This document shows positions 59,594 through 64,000 of a stretch of 64,000 nt of DNA, in pieces; within the stretch, counting starts at the first letter, position 1; each line of letters opens with the position of its first letter. Source of the stretch: Chlamydoabsidia padenii (Eukaryota; Mucoromycota; Mucoromycetes; Mucorales; Cunninghamellaceae). The position numbers were made by a program, and so were the translations under genes. The stretch is from assembly GCA_025330725.1 (NCBI GenBank), contig JAIWND010000032.1, positions 231,471-295,470 on the forward strand, given 5' to 3'. The notes beneath the pieces were generated by a model. The model did not search any database, was not told where the DNA came from, and saw only the letters and a list, made by a program, of their open reading frames with translations.

Positions 59594-62500
59594 ATGTCCG
59601 ACGCCAGATCACAACTTTTGGCGGTGCTTGTGGAGGCTTCTTCTCAAGATCCTGTCCGAATAAAACAAGCCGAAGAACTTTTGAAACAATGGGAAACGGA
59701 ACGAAGCTTCTTTGCTACTTTGCAGGTAAGTTAAAATGAACAGATCAAAAACCACTTTTGGTACTTACTTCTTATTGTCTGTCTTGTTTGGGTAGGATAT
59801 ATTCTATGATGTCTCTTTGGATCACAATGTCCGATTCCTTAGTGGCATCTATCTCAAGAATGGTATTGATCGGTTTTGGAGACGAACTGCTAAAAAGTTA
59901 GTTCCCAGTACACAATAGACATGACAATTTCTCACTCACTGATCTAACATTTACTTTTATTTTTTATTTCATACTAGTCCTTTGAACCCTGAAGAAAAGA
60001 CCATGATACGTGCCCGTTTACTTCAATTCATGGCTGAACCAAGCAAGCAGGTAAAAACTCCTCCTCCCTCCAACCCAAAACGATACTAATCACTAGTCTA
60101 ATTATATGGCAATGTGTAGCTCGCTGCCCAAAACACGGTCATCATTGCACGTATTGCCCGATTGGATTTCCCTGCACAATGGTAAATAGTCAAAAAACAA
60201 TTAAACCTCCTCCTCCTCCTCCCCTTCTCCACTCTAACACATTGTTTGAATTTAGGCCAGAACTCTTGACAACTTTGATTGAAGGCATTAAAACACCAGG
60301 AAACGACTCAAATGCGATTATCATCCACCATCGATGTTTGGAAACCATGTATGAAGTCTTACATGAATTATCAACACGTGTTTTAGCCTCGGGCCGTCGA
60401 CAATTTGCTGCACTTGCTCCACAGACCTTTGAAGTGATCGCTCATGTATATGTGGCTTACGTCGAACGAACGATATCTCAACTGATGCAAGTACTCTCGG
60501 CCTCCTCTTTGGATCATCAACATTACACTTTGACTGGATTGAATGTTTTGGCTATCTGTATTCGATGTCTTCGGGTACTGATGGTCAGTGGTATTCGGGA
60601 TGTACACAAATTCGATGAAACCAAGGTAAGAAGAGCGTGGGTGAATTTGATATTATGCGAAACTAACCCGGACTAAACTCTTTTTTTTTTTTTTTGTAAG
60701 ACCTTCCTTGATCTCAGTTATCAGCATTTACAAACTTATATGGAATCACGCTCACGTAAGTTTATAATTACAATACATGATTCATGGGTCTAATGATGCT
60801 TTACTCACTATTGATCTGATTCTTATCCAGGATTATTGGCAGGATCGACCAACAACAACAATAGTGAACAGGATACATCATCACCTCTGACTGAAGCTTT
60901 AGAAACAGTGATTGAAGAATATGGCCAGATCTATTTGGGTCTTCAAAAAACTCATCCTGTCTCTGCCGCTCTTTGCCCGAAATGGATCGACATCATCTCT
61001 TACTACTGGAAGAATGTCGTGGAACAAGGTGATCAGGTGGCAAGTCAATTTGGCGAAGGTAATCAATTCAAATAAAAGGTATAAAGTACTAAAAACCATT
61101 CTCTTTTTGTACTTAGCAAAAACCAACCAATCGATAATGTATCCACAGTTCTTACTTCAAGGTATGCAACTTGTCAAAGGAACCATCAAAACTGCGACCC
61201 AAGAAGGAGACAACTCAGGTAATAAAAGGAAAAAGAAAAAGGAGAAAAGGAATGATGAGACGCTAATGAATCAGTTTAATTTGTAGTATCCAACAATCTG
61301 GCAATCACCAATGAAGAAAATGCTTACGAAACTGAAGCTCGGCGGATCATTAAACAAGGCTTTGTGACTGATGCTTTTGTAAACTCATGCGCTGAAATCT
61401 TGATTACCAAATATATGCTTTTGACACCTACTGATTTGGAACAATGGGAAGAAGATCCAGAAACTTGGGCCAACTCGGTGGATGCTGAAAACTGGGAATT
61501 CGAACTTCGAGTAAGTTGAAGAAAGGAAACGCCTCCCCAAGAAAAAAGACTAACGGTATTTTATTTTGTCTTTTTAGCCATGTGCGGAAAACACTTTTAT
61601 TGATTTGCTAGCGCAGAATAGGGATCAACTATCACCCATCTTGCTAAACTTGCTAAAACAATCGAACATTCAAGATTTCCAGGGCCTTTTATTCAGGGAT
61701 GCAATCTACGATGCTGTCGGTCATGGTGTCCACTCTTTATACGGTCGATTGGATTTTGAAACCTTTGTGTCAACTCAGCTGGTGACAGAAATATCTAACA
61801 AGGACGCAAGGTAGGTGGAAGCATACTGAAGAATGAACAATGGATGAAACAACTAACCAAGAGACTTTCTTTCTTTCTTTCCTTCTTTCTTTCAATACAG
61901 TTACAAAATTCTCCGTCGCCGAATTGCTTGGCTCTTGGGGCGCTGGGTCACAGAAAGTGTCAGTGCCGACTGCCGCACCACTATCTATGAAATACTCTTA
62001 CAACTAATGGTCGAGGAAGAAGACTTGGTGGTTCGATTATCTGCAGCACATAGTTTGAAAATGGCCATCGACGATTGGGACTTTGACATTGCTATTCTCT
62101 TACCATACCTTGGATCGGCAATGGAACTAATGATGAATTTGATTGATCAAGTAGAAGAATCAGATACAGTAATGAAACTCATTGCTGACCTCAATACAAT
62201 TATGGATCGTGCCGGTGCTCATGTAAGTCTAAAACAAAGGAAAGACGAGGCGAATACTCATGACTCATCTTTTGTATTTATAGGTATCTCTTTATACGCC
62301 GAAAATTGTCGATCTTCTCACTCCTCTTTGGGTCCGTGCTCAAAAAGAGCCTCTCTTCCAATCAGCTTTGGTGGTGACATTCACCAAAGTGGCGGCGGTA
62401 AGGGAAAAAAAAACCGTGTATGGGTACCACTTATGACCTGCTAATCACACTTATTTCTTTTAGATTATCGTTGAACAATCAAGTCATCTTCATCACCTGC

Positions 62501-63869
62501 TACTTCCTATGGTGGCATACTGTGTCAATCGGAACAATGCAAGTACCAATTGTATTATGATTTTGATGATGATACTGATCTGTATTCATCTTTTGGCATT
62601 ATAGGAGGCACATGTTTACTTATTAGAGGATGCTTTGGATCTCTGGTGGACTCTACTCCAAGGTGCAACTGTCTCCACTCCCGAACTGATGGATCTCTTG
62701 CCTGTAGCTGTGAATCTTTTGGATTACGATACTGAAAATGTGAAGAAAGTGCTTTGGATCATAGAAAGCTACATTCTACTTGATTCTCAAACATCAATCC
62801 AGGTAAGATAAATTTATATAAAAAAACAATATACTTACTACGAAACGACTGACTAACTTGTGATGTATGTACCTCAAGAAATGCGCTTTGCCTTTATTCA
62901 CCCAATTAGGATCCTACATCTCCAACTCGAAGGCTGAAGTTGCGTCAAATATATCACATACCATTGACATGGTATTCCAATCTGCTACTTTAACTACCTA
63001 CGGTGATGCACTGCTTCAATCAGGATTATTGAACAACATTCTTGATGTCTTTTTACAGGGGCAGGTAAGTCTCCCAATACACCAACTATATCACTCCCAA
63101 GGCTCACTTTTTTTCTTTTGTTGTTTTATCATTTAGCTCTATGCCTATGCATCCATGTCTTACATGTGTCTGTTTGCTCGTCTTGCTATTCAGGACGCCA
63201 ATACAACTATCCATTTTATTCAATCTGCTGGTCAACAATACAAATCCGGTAGTCCCGACTTTATAGGTGAAATCATGGACAGGTGGATCGACAAGGTAAA
63301 AATCACAGGGTGTGGAGGGTGTCATCTACATATCTTTTGCTCACTTTACCTTTTTCTCTAGTTTGATAACATTGGTCACCCACGACAAAGAAAATTGACC
63401 TGCCTTGCTTTCACAAACCTACTTAAAACAAACAATCCTTCCATCCTGCAACGACTACCTGGTGTAATGTCTATCTGGAGTGATGTCGGTACCGAAGTGA
63501 AACAGTCCGACGGTGAAAGGTAAGAGGAGGGGGAAGGAATAGAACGATGATTGATTAACTGGCGTGTATGACCATGTAGTGTCTTGTATAGTGAAGCAGA
63601 TATGGAAGACGATATTAATCAATTGGAAATATCACCAGAAAAGAATCGAAAAACAGAGGTAAGTCATGGAAAAGAGAAAAAAAAAAGTCAGTATAATATT
63701 GATTGACTCCTCTCCCTTTCTCTTGTAGCTACTACATAAGGACCCCATCTACACTACGGACCTACTCGCCCTTATCCGACAAACCCTCTCTGAAATGGGC
63801 AATTATCAACAACATTTAGAAATAGATCCCCTAGTATTAGACCTCATTAACAAATTATTAAATGAATAA
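59594..63869 (+). CDS. kap120: Importin-11/Kap120 (karyopherin beta family)
   Basis: Nineteen exons (59594-59725, 59796-59896, 59978-60050, 60120-60181, 60256-60625, 60701-60755, 60831-61058, 61117-61218, 61287-61510, 61578-61810, 61901-62222, 62284-62397, 62464-62538, 62605-62802, 62879-63064, 63137-63295, 63362-63519, 63580-63658, 63729-63869) give 1003 aa. Seen: an importin-beta N-terminal domain, IKQAEELLKQWETERSFFAT and FLSGIYLKNGIDRFWRR, then HEAT-repeat helices. Further IPO11-type blocks are TDLEQWEEDPETWANSV, RRRIAWLLGRWVTE, VVRLSAAHSLKMAIDDWDFD, VYLLEDALDLWW and the C-terminal LLHKDPIYTTDLLA. Known: the family carries cargo into the nucleus under Ran-GTP control; yeast Kap120 imports ribosome-assembly factors. 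Intron 13 is GC-AG (donor AAT/GCAAGT at 62539). Confidence 0.95.
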
Positions 63870-64000
63870 AATGTCTTTTTTTACCAGTCTTGCTTTACTA
63901 TAAAAAGGAAGGGTATCCTCTACCGTACTTTTGAACAAACGAAACGAAGATGCATGAATCGGACTTTTAATTGACAGAAGGTGTAATACAGTGTAGATTA

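Overview
The window looks like nuclear DNA of a filamentous fungus, most likely an early-diverging lineage (Mucoromycota, Mucorales-like). Genes are compact and rich in short introns of about 45-110 nt with GTAAGT-type donors, a CTAAC/CTGAC-like branch site and TAG or CAG acceptors. Non-coding DNA is A/T-rich with long homopolymer runs. The gene set mixes fungal hallmarks (a PX-SNARE of the Vam7 type, Yak1, CreC/WDR20, a Mup1-like permease) with genes missing from many yeasts (dymeclin, importin-11, several orphans). About 29 protein-coding genes are modelled. Exon boundaries were read by eye; nearly every multi-exon model sums to a whole number of codons, which is an internal check. No rRNA, tRNA, CRISPR array or large transposon was found.

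Layout. 0-10.5 kb: 3' end of a ceramide synthase, succinate dehydrogenase iron-sulfur subunit (-), TATA-binding protein (-), Vam7-like t-SNARE (+), PP2C phosphatase (+), LEA2-type membrane protein (-). 11-20 kb: dymeclin (-), an orphan 134-aa gene (+), Yippee-like protein (-), HSL-type alpha/beta hydrolase (+), a small COX7a-like subunit (-), then 1.6 kb of non-coding DNA carrying repeat remnants. 20-31 kb: CSC1-type channel (+), Yak1 kinase (+), TXNDC17-like thioredoxin (+), an arginine-rich low-complexity protein (-), forkhead factor (-). 31-44 kb, all on the minus strand: PX-associated lipid-binding protein, SRPK kinase, FkbM methyltransferase, MEF2/Rlm1-type MADS factor, WDR20/CreC. 44-64 kb: a hydrolase-phosphatase fusion (+), F-box/LRR protein (+), one-finger C2H2 protein (+), proteasome beta5 (+), a repeat-bearing gap with an inverted-repeat element and a small orphan gene, flavin monooxygenase (-), LAT/Mup1-like amino-acid permease (+) and importin-11/Kap120 (+).

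The genes are mostly housekeeping and do not form an operon or an obvious metabolic cluster. Loose themes are membrane traffic and lipids (ceramide synthase, Vam7, PX protein, dymeclin), nutrient and stress signalling (Yak1, CreC/WDR20, permease, Rlm1-like MADS) and respiration (SDHB, COX7a-like).

The most interesting non-gene signal is a short composite motif, about GGCGGGATTTGAAA (reverse TTTCAAATCCCGCC), seen about 25 times on both strands in intergenic DNA and introns, with no strong match in an exon. It often sits 80-130 bp before a start codon, and several copies are paired about 30 bp apart. It resembles the CDE/CHR (E2F/DP plus LIN54-type) composite element of animal cell-cycle promoters, but that link is inference. 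A related sequence lies inside a dispersed inverted-repeat element found near 19.5 and 52.2 kb. Splicing is also unusual: a 5-nt and an 11-nt microexon in the permease, and two GC-AG introns, all required to keep reading frames open.
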